A DNA stretch of 64,000 nucleotides from the NCBI GenBank assembly GCA_015223225.1, contig JADFCQ010000007.1, positions 186,001-250,000 on the forward strand, given 5' to 3'. Made by a program: the position numbers and the translations under genes. Shown here one piece after another: positions 28,043-35,786 of the stretch; position 1 is the first letter of the stretch; each line of letters begins with the position of its first letter. Under the pieces are notes generated by a model. It ran no database searches. It saw only the letters and a program-made list of their open reading frames with translations, and was not told where the DNA came from. Source of the stretch: Acetobacteraceae bacterium H6797 (lineage in GTDB: Bacteria > Pseudomonadota > Alphaproteobacteria > Acetobacterales > Acetobacteraceae).

Positions 28043-28057
28043 CGGCTTCGGCCGTTT
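28043..28057 (+). terminator. Small UUCG hairpin after purB
   Basis: CGGC-TTCG-GCCG followed by TTT lies 44 bases past the purB stop. A further hairpin at about 28006-28029 (AAGCCC / GGGCTT) has its T run on the minus strand only. Together they separate purB from the next gene. Confidence 0.45.
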
Positions 28058-28091
28058 GAAAGCCTCGCGCTGACGTGTTTGGATCGGCCTA

Positions 28092-28140
28092 AATATGGCC
28101 CTGCGCTTGCCATGGTTCGGCCAAAAGCCGGGGCCATATT
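28092..28140 (+). promoter_or_regulatory. 10-bp inverted repeat in the leader of the Tyr/Pro-repeat gene
   Basis: AATATGGCCC (28092-28101) and GGGCCATATT (28131-28140) are perfect inverted repeats separated by 29 bases, ending 24 bases before the start codon. They could be half-sites of an operator or a leader stem. Confidence 0.4.
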
Positions 28141-28164
28141 CGCTTCATGGAACGGAGACGAGCC

Positions 28165-28464
28165 ATGAACAGGATCAAGACCTACCTCGCCGGTTTCGCC
28201 CTTCTGGGTGGTTTGGTGATGGCCGGTTCGGCCGTCGCCCCCAGCGCCGCCAAGGCGGACGAAATCATCGTCGTGCATGATGGCTGGCGCCATCGCGGCC
28301 CGCCGCCGCGCTATTATTACGCGCCGCCGCCGCGCCCGCGGTATTACTATGCGCCGCCGCCGCGCGTGTATTACGCGCCGCCGCCGCCGGTCTATTACGC
28401 GCCGCCCCCGCCGCCGCGCTATTATGCGCCCCGGCCGGCCGTGGGCCTCTATTTCGGGTTCTGA
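28165..28464 (+). CDS. Small secreted Tyr/Pro-repeat protein
   Basis: A 99-residue protein with a signal peptide (MNRIKTYLAGFALLGGLVMA, cleavage near AAKADE, residue ~36). The mature part is almost only repeats of the type YYAPPP: about six copies with R or V before the tyrosines, ending AVGLYFGF. GGAG lies seven bases before the ATG at 28165. Similar PPPxYY-repeat proteins are common in alphaproteobacterial envelopes but have no assigned function. The final aromatic FGF might suit outer-membrane association, which is only a guess. Confidence 0.78.
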   Translation: MNRIKTYLAGFALLGGLVMAGSAVAPSAAKADEIIVVHDGWRHRGPPPRYYYAPPPRPRYYYAPPPRVYYAPPPPVYYAPPPPPRYYAPRPAVGLYFGF

Positions 28465-28468
28465 CCCA

Positions 28469-28699
28469 TCAGCCGCGAGGCGCCTCCAACCCGAGGCGCC
28501 TCGCGACGCGTTTGGCCTGCCAAAGGCCGATGAGCCCCGCGACTGGGGCGGCCGGCAGCACCAGCAGCCAGCCGATATGCGCGCTGTTCACCACCAGGCC
28601 GAGCCCGATGCCCAGCATCAGCCCGCCGGTGAGGGCGCCGACCACGCCGGCACGCAGCCCCAGCAGCAGAATATCCTCGCGCCGCGCCCCGCTCTGCAT
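28469..28699 (-). CDS. Small two-helix membrane protein
   Basis: A 76-residue protein with two hydrophobic helices (GVVGALTGGLMLGIGLGLVV, GWLLVLPAAPVAGLIGLW) and a basic C-terminus (QAKRVARRLGLEAPRG). GAGGGG lies five bases before the ATG. It starts nine bases after the DUF2848 gene, so the two are probably cotranscribed. No family recognised. Confidence 0.6.
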   Translation of the reverse strand: MQSGARREDILLLGLRAGVVGALTGGLMLGIGLGLVVNSAHIGWLLVLPAAPVAGLIGLWQAKRVARRLGLEAPRG

Positions 28700-28708
28700 G
28701 GCCGCCCC

Positions 28709-29407
28709 TCAGGCCACGATCGGCAGGGGCGAGACCCTGTATTCATGCGCGATGCGCCGCTCCAGCACCGGGTCATGCAGTTCCATGCGGAAGGCCGGCG
28801 CGGGGCGGATGCCGCCGATGGCGGGCATGGTGCCGCAGAGCATGGCCGTGCCGGGGGGCAGGCCGCCGGCCAGTGCCATCAGTTCGTCCGGGCGGCGGAG
28901 CCCGGCGACGGCGCCTTCCTGATAAAGCACCCAGCCGCCCTTCTCCTCGATCCAGGAGCGCAGGATCAGCTGGTCCCAATGGCTTTCCACCTCGGCGAAG
29001 CGCCAGAGCGTGGCGGCGATGGGCTTGGCGCAGAGCTGCTTGGAATGGGCGACGGACCAGGCCTCGGCATGGCGATCGGTATGGTCGGAGCCCAGGCCGA
29101 CGAGCAATTCGCCCGCCGTCACCACGAGCAGCGGCTCGGCCTCGCCGGAGCTTTCCGTGCCGAGGAACTGGAGATCCCCAGCCTGGGTCAGCAGGCTGGC
29201 CGTCGCGGCGTAGAAAAGCGGCGTGGTGCTGGGCGGGGCGACGCCCAGGGCAGCCAATTCGTCGATATGATGCTGCAGCGCCGCCTGATCCCGCCCGGCC
29301 CAGCCGGCGATGACGAGGCGTTTGGCCTCGAAGCTCAGCGTGGCGGCGGTGCCCGCCTTGGGCTGGATCGTGAAGTCGAGGAAAGTGCGCTGCGTCATGG
29401 TTCTCAT
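28709..29407 (-). CDS. DUF2848-family protein
   Basis: A 232-residue protein matching DUF2848, distantly related to fumarylacetoacetate hydrolase-fold enzymes. Evidence includes LVIAGWAGRDQAALQHHIDE, TPLFYAATASLL, VGLGSDHTDRHAEAWSVAHS and LPPGTAMLCGTMPAIGG. The conserved DHTDR and Glu in HEYRV may bind metal. The ATG at 29407 (GAAGG eight bases upstream) is used; 29398 is an alternative. DUF2848 genes often lie in catabolic clusters in soil bacteria, but here only a small membrane gene follows. Reaction unknown. Confidence 0.87.
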   Translation of the reverse strand: MRTMTQRTFLDFTIQPKAGTAATLSFEAKRLVIAGWAGRDQAALQHHIDELAALGVAPPSTTPLFYAATASLLTQAGDLQFLGTESSGEAEPLLVVTAGELLVGLGSDHTDRHAEAWSVAHSKQLCAKPIAATLWRFAEVESHWDQLILRSWIEEKGGWVLYQEGAVAGLRRPDELMALAGGLPPGTAMLCGTMPAIGGIRPAPAFRMELHDPVLERRIAHEYRVSPLPIVA

Positions 29408-29511
29408 CCGGATGGCCTTCTATAAGGCATGGCCGAGGCCGCGCCCCGCGCCAAGGGGGATTTCCGGCCCTTGCGCTGGGCAGCCTTGCGCGCGCCAGAG
29501 TCGGCAAGGGT

Positions 29512-29540
29512 TTGACTCCGCTGGGGCAGGTGGATAGAAG
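29512..29540 (+). promoter_or_regulatory. Sigma-70-type promoter of rpsD
   Basis: TTGACT (29512-29517), a 17-bp spacer and TAGAAG (29535-29540) make a good housekeeping promoter, leaving a leader of about 135 bases before rpsD in which autoregulation could occur. Confidence 0.65.
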
Positions 29541-29681
29541 CCCAACTCCTTTCCGGGAAAGCGGACGTGGCAAAGGCCTGAGGGCTGGAGGCTGCGCGCC
29601 CGCCCGGCCCTGTTCGGGGGCTGGGACTACCGGGACAAAACACTAGATTAGAAGGCCGTGGGCAACCCACGGAGAGAGCGC

Positions 29682-30299
29682 ATGAGCAAGCGCCTTGCCA
29701 GCAAGTACAAGATCAATCGCCGCCTTGGCGTGAACCTGTGGGGCCGTGCGAAGTCCCCGGTCAACAAGCGCGAGTATGGCCCCGGCCAGCACGGCCAGCG
29801 CCGCAAGCAGAAGCCGACCGACTTCGGCGTTCAGCTGATGGCGAAGCAGAAGCTGAAGGGCTACTACGGCAATATCGGCGAGAAGCAGTTCCGCAAGTAT
29901 TACGAAGAGGCCGTCCGCCTGAAGGGCGACACCTCGGAGAACCTGATCAACCTGCTCGAGCGCCGCCTCGACACGGTGATCTATCGCATGAAGTTCGCCG
30001 TCACCCCGTTCGCCGCCCGCCAGTTCGTCAACCATGGCCATGTCCTGGTGAACGGCAAGCGCCTGAACATCGCCTCCTACCTGGTGAAGGACACCGACCT
30101 CATCGAGGTTAAGGAGAAGTCGAAGCAGCTGGTGATGGTGCTCGACGCGGTGCAGAACGGCGAGCGCGAAGTGCCGGAATACATCGAGGTCGATCACCGT
30201 GCGATGCGCGGCAAGATCCTCCGCTCCCCCAAGCTCTCCGATGTGCCGTATCCGGTGCAGATGGAGCCGAACCTGGTCGTCGAGTTCTACTCGCGCTGA
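29682..30299 (+). CDS. rpsD: 30S ribosomal protein S4
   Basis: A 205-residue S4, the usual length. It starts [20 protein letters not shown], has [10 protein letters not shown] at about 41-50, and the S4 RNA-binding domain from [12 protein letters not shown] to [11 protein letters not shown] (about residues 95-140). It binds 16S rRNA and nucleates assembly of the small subunit body. It is monocistronic with its own promoter and a strong terminator. GGAGAG precedes the ATG at 29682; an in-frame upstream ATG at 29658 lacks family sequence. Confidence 0.98.
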   Translation: MSKRLASKYKINRRLGVNLWGRAKSPVNKREYGPGQHGQRRKQKPTDFGVQLMAKQKLKGYYGNIGEKQFRKYYEEAVRLKGDTSENLINLLERRLDTVIYRMKFAVTPFAARQFVNHGHVLVNGKRLNIASYLVKDTDLIEVKEKSKQLVMVLDAVQNGEREVPEYIEVDHRAMRGKILRSPKLSDVPYPVQMEPNLVVEFYSR

Positions 30300-30330
30300 T
30301 CGGTTCAGCTTCTCGGAGCTGGAAAAGAAT

Positions 30331-30363
30331 GGGCGGGACCTTCGGGTCCCGCCCTTTTTGTTT
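30331..30363 (+). terminator. Rho-independent terminator of rpsD
   Basis: A perfect 10-bp stem (GGGCGGGACC / GGTCCCGCCC) with a TTCG loop is followed by TTTTTGTTT, 31 bases past the stop codon. Confidence 0.95.
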
Positions 30364-30422
30364 GGGACGGCCAATGCAAAGAGGCGGGTGCAACGAGGCC
30401 GGGTCGATGCCCCGCCCCTGCG

Positions 30423-31397
30423 TCACCCGTTCAGTGTGACATGCGCCCGCTCGACGATGTCGCGCCAGCGCTTCTCCTCGCCCTGCATGAAGGCGCCGAA
30501 TTCGGGGCGTGACATGGGCATGGGCACCGCGCCGATCGGGGCCAACTGCTTCACGAAGCTCTCGTCCTTCAGCAGGTCGGCCACAGCGCTATCCACCGCG
30601 GCTAGGATCGGCTCGGGCGTGCCGCTGCGCGCGGTCAGGCCGAACCAGGTCGTCACCACGCAGCCCGGCACGCCGCTCTCGACCATGGTCGGGAATTCGG
30701 GCGCCAGCGGCCAGCGCTCGGCCGAGGTGACGGCGAGGCCCTTCAGCGCGCCGGTGCGGACGGCCTGGATGGAGGAGGGGAAGTTGTCGAAAGCCATCTG
30801 GACGGTGCCCGCGATCAGGTCCGTCACCATCGGGCCCGAGCCACGATAGGGGACATGGACGATATCCAGGCCTGTCAGCAGCTTGAACAGCTCGCCCGTC
30901 AGATGCACCGAGCCGCCCGTGCCGGCGGAGGCGAAATTCACTTTGCCCGGATTGGCCTTGGCATAGGCGATCAGCTCCTGCACCGAATTCACCGGCAGGG
31001 AGGGGTTCACCACCAGGATATTGGTGATGGTGCCGATGGCGGCCGCCGGCACGCTGTCGCGCTTGGGGTCGAAGGTGCTGTCGGTGAGCAGGACGGAGTT
31101 GATCGCATGCGTCGCCACATTGGCGAGCAGGAAGACCTGACCGTCGGCCGGCTGCTGCGTCACCCATTCCGCCGCGCGGGCGCCCGAGGCGCCGGGGCGG
31201 TTGTCCACGATGAAGTTCTGGCCGAAATGCTTGCCGAGCCGGTCGGCGACCAGGCGGGCCACGATGTCATTCCCGCCGCCCGGCGGCGCGCCGACGATGA
31301 TGCGCACCGGCTTGGGGAAGAGCGGCTGCGCGCGGGCCACATGCGGTGCCGCGAGCAGCGCGCCGGCCGCGAGAAGACTTCTACGCGAGAAGGGCAT
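30423..31397 (-). CDS. Bug/TctC receptor next to an RraA-family gene
   Basis: A 324-residue periplasmic receptor. The signal peptide MPFSRRSLLAAGALLAAPHV ends at ARAQ; the SRRSLL stretch is Tat-like. Bug marks are FPKPVRIIVGAPPGGGND, PADGQVFLL in place of PDGYT, and HVPYRGSGPMVTDL. The ATG at 31397 has GGAG eight bases upstream. It follows the RraA-like gene by 20 bases, so the two form an operon, with uptake and cleavage of the same compound likely. No TctAB genes here. Confidence 0.92.
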   Translation of the reverse strand: MPFSRRSLLAAGALLAAPHVARAQPLFPKPVRIIVGAPPGGGNDIVARLVADRLGKHFGQNFIVDNRPGASGARAAEWVTQQPADGQVFLLANVATHAINSVLLTDSTFDPKRDSVPAAAIGTITNILVVNPSLPVNSVQELIAYAKANPGKVNFASAGTGGSVHLTGELFKLLTGLDIVHVPYRGSGPMVTDLIAGTVQMAFDNFPSSIQAVRTGALKGLAVTSAERWPLAPEFPTMVESGVPGCVVTTWFGLTARSGTPEPILAAVDSAVADLLKDESFVKQLAPIGAVPMPMSRPEFGAFMQGEEKRWRDIVERAHVTLNG

Positions 31398-31417
31398 GGT
31401 CGGAACTCCGCGAGGCA

Positions 31418-32116
31418 TCAGCGCGCCTGCTTCCAGGTTTCGAAGGCGGCGAGGGTTTCGGCATTGGGCGGATAGGTCGTCTCGAGCGGGAAGCCCGCGC
31501 GGATGCGCTCGACGAGGAAGGTCTCCATCGTCTCCTGCTTGAGGGCCATCTCGGCGACTTCGGCGGCGATATCGGCCGGGATGCAGACGGCGCCCGTGTC
31601 GTCGCCCAGGATGAAGTCGCCCGGATAGACGGCAACGCCCGCACAGCCGATGGGCAGATTCCAGTCCGCGACCGAGATCTTGGTGGAGCCGGGGACGGGG
31701 GCGGAACCGTAGCAGAAGACGGGGAAGCCCACCTCGACGATGCCGGGAATGTCGCCCGCGCCGCTATCGGCGATGAAGCCCTTAATGCCGCGCTGCTTGA
31801 GCGCGAGGGCGATGATGTCGCCCAGCGGCGAGACGCCGGGGCTATTGCCCGCATCGAACACGATCACCTGCCCCGGACCCGCGGCCGCCATCGCCTGGCG
31901 ATGCAGATTGGGCAGTTTCCCGGCATTGGTGGCGTTGCGGATGTCCTCGCGGATGGGGACGGTGCGCACCGTGAAGGCGGGGCCGCAGATTTTGGGCTGG
32001 CCGGGGGCGATGGGCTTCAGGCCCGTGAAATGGCGCGTCTGCATGCCGAATTTCGTCAGGCAGGCGATGACGGTGGGGACGGAAACCTTGGAGAAGGCAG
32101 CCACGAGATCGGTCAT
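31418..32116 (-). CDS. RraA-family protein (probable 4-hydroxy-4-methyl-2-oxoglutarate / 2-oxoacid aldolase)
   Basis: A 232-residue protein of the RraA fold. Evidence: FSKVSVPTVIACLTKFG near the start, GPAFTVRTVP, the glycine-rich SPGVSPLGDIIALALKQRG and FIADSGAGDIPGI (the RraA D-G/S-x-x-R/D region), then VYPGDFILGDDTGAVCIPAD. Most family members in catabolic settings are metal-dependent aldolases, rather than RNase E regulators; pairing with a Bug receptor favours the aldolase role. The usual Arg in the DGxxRD motif is not evident, so activity may differ. The ATG at 32116 is chosen; 32161 is an in-frame alternative with no ribosome site. Confidence 0.87.
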   Translation of the reverse strand: MTDLVAAFSKVSVPTVIACLTKFGMQTRHFTGLKPIAPGQPKICGPAFTVRTVPIREDIRNATNAGKLPNLHRQAMAAAGPGQVIVFDAGNSPGVSPLGDIIALALKQRGIKGFIADSGAGDIPGIVEVGFPVFCYGSAPVPGSTKISVADWNLPIGCAGVAVYPGDFILGDDTGAVCIPADIAAEVAEMALKQETMETFLVERIRAGFPLETTYPPNAETLAAFETWKQAR

Positions 32117-32237
32117 GCTGATGCGAACCCTGTCGGAAACGGAACGGGTATCAGCAAGCATTGTGCCATCTCGTGTGAGATATCAGAGCGGATATTGACA
32201 ATCGCTCCCGGCTGCCCCGTCGTGGAGAGACAGAGGC

Positions 32238-32255
32238 ATTTTCTATAGGGAAAAT
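32238..32255 (+). promoter_or_regulatory. Inverted repeat over the LLM monooxygenase ribosome site
   Basis: ATTTTC-TATAGG-GAAAAT lies five to twenty-two bases before the start codon and contains the AGGG that serves as the only ribosome site, so folding could limit translation. It could also be an operator half of the divergent promoter region. Confidence 0.4.
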
Positions 32256-32259
32256 TTCG

Positions 32260-33579
32260 ATGGCGTCGCGACAGCTCAAACTCGGGGCCTTCCTGCATGG
32301 CTTCGGCCATCACCAGGCGGGCTGGCGCCATCCGGAGACCGATCCACGGTCGGAATTCAGCTTCAAGCATTACCTCAAGCTGGCGCAGACGGCGGAGCGG
32401 GGCTGTTTCGACCTGGTCTTCCTGGCCGATAGCACTGGCATCCGCGACTGGGAGGTGAATGCTCTGAGCCGCACCGCCCGCGTCTCGGTCTTCGAACCGA
32501 CCACGCTGCTGGCCGCGCTGGCGGTGGCGACCGACCATATCGGCCTGATCGCGACCGTCTCCACCACCTATAACGAGCCCTATACGGTCGCGCGGAAATT
32601 CGCCTCGATCGACCAGCTCAGCGGCGGCCGTGCGGGCTGGAACGTCGTGACCTCCGCGACGGAATCCGAGGCGAAGAATTTCAGCCTCGCCGCCCAGATG
32701 GCCCATGGCGACCGCTATGGCCGGGCGAGCGAGTTCGTCGATGTGGTCAACGGCCTTTGGGACAGCTGGGACGACGATGCCTTCCTGGTGGACAAGGAGA
32801 GCGGCCGGTATTTCGACCCCGCGAAGCTCCATTTCCTGAACCATGAGGGCGAGCGTTTCTCGGTGCGTGGCCCGCTGAATATCGCCCGCCCGCCGCAGGG
32901 CCGCCCGGTCATCGTGCAGGCCGGTTCTTCGGAGGACGGCAAGGCCCTGGCCGCGCGCACGGCCGATCTGGTTTTCACCGCCCAGCCCGCGATCGGCCCG
33001 GCCAAGGCTTTCTATGCCGACCTGAAGGCCCGCATGGCCGCCCATGGGCGCAAGCCTGACGATCTGGCCGTGATGCCCGGCGCCCTGCCGGTGATCGGCC
33101 GGACGGAGGAAGAGGCGAAGGAGAAGTTCGAGCAGTTGCAGGACCTCATCCATCCCGAGGTCGGCATTGCGCAGCTTTCCGAGCTTCTCGGCGGCGTGGA
33201 CCTGAGCAACTGCGACGTCGACGGCCCGCTGCCGGAGATCCCGCCGACGGCTGGCGGCCAGAGCCGCCGCCAGGTGCTGATCGACATGGCGAAGCGCGAC
33301 AATCTCTCGATCCGCCAGCTCTACAAGCGCGTGGCCGCCGCGCGCGGCTTCCTGCCGCTGATCGGCACGCCCAAGGCTGTCGCCGACATCATGGAGGAAT
33401 GGCTGGTGGGCGAGGCTGCCGACGGTTTCAACATCATGGCGCCGACCATGCCGCGCGACCTGAATGACTTCGTCGATCTGGTGGTGCCGGAACTCCAGCG
33501 CCGCGGCCTCTTCCGCACCAGCTATCCCGGCACGACGCTACGCGACACGCTGGGCCTCGCCCGCCCTTCACTAAGGTAA
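32260..33579 (+). CDS. LLM-class flavin-dependent monooxygenase (NtaA/SnaA/DszA family)
   Basis: A 439-residue FMNH2-dependent monooxygenase of the NtaA/DszA branch. Evidence: LGAFLHGFGHHQAGWRHP at the start, FDLVFLADS, YNEPYTVARKFASIDQLSGG, RAGWNVVTSATESEAKNF and GRPVIVQAGSSEDGKALAA. Relatives open or cleave nitrilotriacetate, dibenzothiophene sulfone or similar compounds with a separate flavin reductase, which is not adjacent. It diverges from the RraA/receptor operon and could act on the same substrate. It ends at the start of a repeat element. Confidence 0.93.
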   Translation: MASRQLKLGAFLHGFGHHQAGWRHPETDPRSEFSFKHYLKLAQTAERGCFDLVFLADSTGIRDWEVNALSRTARVSVFEPTTLLAALAVATDHIGLIATVSTTYNEPYTVARKFASIDQLSGGRAGWNVVTSATESEAKNFSLAAQMAHGDRYGRASEFVDVVNGLWDSWDDDAFLVDKESGRYFDPAKLHFLNHEGERFSVRGPLNIARPPQGRPVIVQAGSSEDGKALAARTADLVFTAQPAIGPAKAFYADLKARMAAHGRKPDDLAVMPGALPVIGRTEEEAKEKFEQLQDLIHPEVGIAQLSELLGGVDLSNCDVDGPLPEIPPTAGGQSRRQVLIDMAKRDNLSIRQLYKRVAAARGFLPLIGTPKAVADIMEEWLVGEAADGFNIMAPTMPRDLNDFVDLVVPELQRRGLFRTSYPGTTLRDTLGLARPSLR

Positions 33580-33582
33580 TCA

Positions 33583-33620
33583 GAAAAAAGATGGGGGCTC
33601 GGGGGAATTCCTTCCCCCGG
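33583..33620 (+). repeat. REP-like element, single copy
   Basis: The sequence beginning GAAAAAAGATGGGGG and ending in the hairpin GGGGGAA-TTCC-TTCCCCC (33601-33618) recurs at 40666-40702 and, inverted, at 40570-40620. Here it lies four bases after the LLM monooxygenase gene and just past the convergent lrgB stop, and may serve as a terminator. Confidence 0.7.
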
Positions 33621-33622
33621 CC

Positions 33623-34348
33623 TCAGTGCATCACGCCGACGGCCACCCCGGCCACGATGACGTTCAACAGCCCCGCCATGACCATCACCGCGCTGGCGAT
33701 GGAGCCTTCCTCGCGCCCGATCTGATAGGCGCGCGCCACGCCGGCGCCGTGCGCTCCCATACCGAACAGCGCGCCATGGGCGAAGGTGGAGCGGACGCGC
33801 AGCAGGCGGAGCAGGATGCTGCCCACCGCCGCGCCGAAAATCCCGGTGATGGCCGTGAAGGTCGCAGCCAGGCCCGGCACGCCGCCCGATTCCTGGGCCA
33901 CGATCATCGCGAAGGCCGTGGTGATGGAGCGCGGCAGCAGGCTGGCGCGCAGTTCGGGCGAGAGGCTCAGCAGCGTCGCGAGGCCCCAGGAGAGCCCCAC
34001 CGACATCAGGCTGCCCGCGCCCACCCCCACCAGCAGCACGGGCCAGTGCTTCATGATGGTCTGGCGCTGTTCGTAGATGGGCAGGGCGAAGGCGACCGTC
34101 GCGGGCCCCAGCAGCGCCATGAGCCACCAGGTGCCGCCCAGATAGTGCTGGTAGTCGCTATGCAGCAGCGGCACGAGCGCGAGGCAGGCGATCCAGGTGA
34201 CGAGCAGCGGCGAACTCCACCAGGCGCGGAAGCGCCGGTTGAGCCTGATGGCCAGGGCGTAGAGGCCCAGCGTCGTGCCGCCCCAGAAGAGGGCCCAGAG
34301 CGCCGTGTTCAGCCAGGCCGGGGGCCAGGGCATTGCCATGTCAGGCAT
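33623..34348 (-). CDS. lrgB: LrgB-family membrane protein
   Basis: A 241-residue polytopic protein of the LrgB/CidB group. Evidence: LLGPATVAFALPIYEQRQTI, RSITTAFAMIVAQESGGVPGL and the C-terminal GALFGMGAHGAGVARAYQIG. LrgAB/CidAB pairs act in control of autolysis and in export or import of small products such as pyruvate. Its start overlaps the lrgA stop by eight bases, so expression is coupled. Confidence 0.93.
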   Translation of the reverse strand: MPDMAMPWPPAWLNTALWALFWGGTTLGLYALAIRLNRRFRAWWSSPLLVTWIACLALVPLLHSDYQHYLGGTWWLMALLGPATVAFALPIYEQRQTIMKHWPVLLVGVGAGSLMSVGLSWGLATLLSLSPELRASLLPRSITTAFAMIVAQESGGVPGLAATFTAITGIFGAAVGSILLRLLRVRSTFAHGALFGMGAHGAGVARAYQIGREEGSIASAVMVMAGLLNVIVAGVAVGVMH

Positions 34349-34781
34349 GGCGTTGGCTGCGCTTCATCATGAGATCGACCAGCAGGGCGGTGGCGCTCAT
34401 CACCAGCAGCGTGCCGAGCAGGATCACGCCCAGCAGCTTCAGCCCGGTGAGGCTGAAAAGCTCCGGATGTTCCAGCAGCGCCAGCATCGGCGGGACGAGG
34501 AAAAGCATGAGGTGGCCGAGCAGGAAGCCCGCCCCGCGCCGCAGCCAGGAGACCGGCAGGGCGCCGGTGCCCAGCAGCACGAGCATCAGGCCGAGGCCCA
34601 GGATGCTGCCGGGCAGGGGCAGGCCCGTGATCCGCACCAGCGTATCGGCCGCCCACCACACCGCCAGCACCAGCAGGAATTGCGGCGCCGCGTGCCGCGC
34701 CAGCGCGATACGGGCGCGGCGCAGCAGCGTGGAGCGGGGAGTGCCGCCGAAGCGGGCAGAATCGAAGGTCGTCGCGGACAT
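34341..34781 (-). CDS. lrgA: LrgA/CidA-family membrane protein
   Basis: A 146-residue holin-like protein with four helices. The CidA/LrgA signature is LPLPGSILGLGLMLVLLGTG, followed by GHLMLFLVPPMLALLEHPEL and LLGVILLGTLLVMSATALLV. Its N-terminal extension (about 30 residues, Arg-rich) is longer than in Gram-positive LrgA. It is the first gene of lrgAB and is transcribed away from a LysR-family gene, an arrangement known for cidABC/cidR. Confidence 0.92.
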   Translation of the reverse strand: MSATTFDSARFGGTPRSTLLRRARIALARHAAPQFLLVLAVWWAADTLVRITGLPLPGSILGLGLMLVLLGTGALPVSWLRRGAGFLLGHLMLFLVPPMLALLEHPELFSLTGLKLLGVILLGTLLVMSATALLVDLMMKRSQRHA

Positions 34782-34839
34782 GCCCGCTTTTTAGTCTTGC
34801 AGTGCAGCATGAAGGAAATGAATTGATTGAATTTTTAAG

Positions 34840-34854
34840 ATTCCATATTGGAAT
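34840..34854. promoter_or_regulatory. LysR-type box between lrgAB and its divergent regulator
   Basis: ATTCC-ATATT-GGAAT is a 15-bp perfect inverted repeat of LysR T-N11-A type, eight bases before the ATG of the LysR gene and 59 bases from lrgA. It is well placed for autoregulation and for control of lrgAB. Confidence 0.6.
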
Positions 34855-34862
34855 AGTCCCTT

Positions 34863-35786
34863 ATGGACCTCCGTGCTCTCCGCGCCTTCGCCACCGTCGC
34901 CCATGAAGGCGGCTTTTCCGCCGCCAGCCGGGTGATGGGCGCGACCCAGCCCACGCTCAGCAAGGCCGTGAAGCAGCTCGAGGAGGAGTTGGGCGGCCCG
35001 CTGCTGCTTCGCCTGGGCAATGGCGTCGCCCTGACCGACCTGGGCGAGGTGGTGCTCCGCCATGCACGGCAGATGCTGGCGCAGCGCGAGGCGCTGCTGG
35101 CCGAGATCGCCGCGCGGCGCGGCATGCTCCAGGGCCGGCTGCGACTCGGGTTGCCCACCTTCGGCAGCGCGATTCTCTTCGCCCCGCTGGTCGCGGCCTT
35201 CCGCGCCCGCTACCCGGGGATCGATTTCGAATTGCGGGAACAGGGCAGCGTTTCGCTCCAGCAGGCGGTGCTGGCCGGGGAGCTGGACCTCGCCGTGGCG
35301 CTGCAGCCGCTGCCCGATACGCTGCATTGGCACCCGGTGCGCGACGAGCCGCTGGTCGCCCTCCTGCCCCAGGGCCACCCCCTGGCGGGGCGGGAGACGC
35401 TGCGGCTCGTGGAACTGCGCGAGAGCCCCTTCATTCTCTTCGAGCGCGGCTTCGCGCTGAATGATCTGGTGGAGCATGCCTGTCGGCGCCGCGGCTTTTC
35501 CCCGCGCGAGGCGGCGCGCAGCGGGCAGCCGGATTTCATCGTGGCCCTGGTGGCCGCTGGGCTGGGCATCGCGCTCCTGCCTCGGCTGATGGTGGAGGGC
35601 CGCTCCACCGCCCCCGTCGAGACGGCGCTGGTCGCGGAGCCTGATCTGCGCTGGCAGGCGGGGCTGGTCTGGCGGCGGGATGCGCCTCTCTCCCCGGCCG
35701 CCAAGGCCTGGGTGGAGATGGTGCGAGCCGAGATGCCTATTCCGCCGGCTGGGGCGCGCGCTCCAGCCGCCGGCGCAAGGCCTTGA
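34863..35786 (+). CDS. LysR-family regulator of lrgAB (CidR-like)
   Basis: A 307-residue LTTR. The N-terminal helix-turn-helix is LRALRAFATVAHEGGFSAAS and MGATQPTLSKAVKQLEEELG. A typical effector-binding domain follows. Its divergent placement to lrgAB and the inverted repeat in the 81-bp spacer suggest it regulates that pair, as CidR does with acetate or pyruvate cues in staphylococci. No ribosome site is visible before the ATG. Its last 50 bases overlap the convergent abrB-like gene. Confidence 0.9.
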   Translation: MDLRALRAFATVAHEGGFSAASRVMGATQPTLSKAVKQLEEELGGPLLLRLGNGVALTDLGEVVLRHARQMLAQREALLAEIAARRGMLQGRLRLGLPTFGSAILFAPLVAAFRARYPGIDFELREQGSVSLQQAVLAGELDLAVALQPLPDTLHWHPVRDEPLVALLPQGHPLAGRETLRLVELRESPFILFERGFALNDLVEHACRRRGFSPREAARSGQPDFIVALVAAGLGIALLPRLMVEGRSTAPVETALVAEPDLRWQAGLVWRRDAPLSPAAKAWVEMVRAEMPIPPAGARAPAAGARP

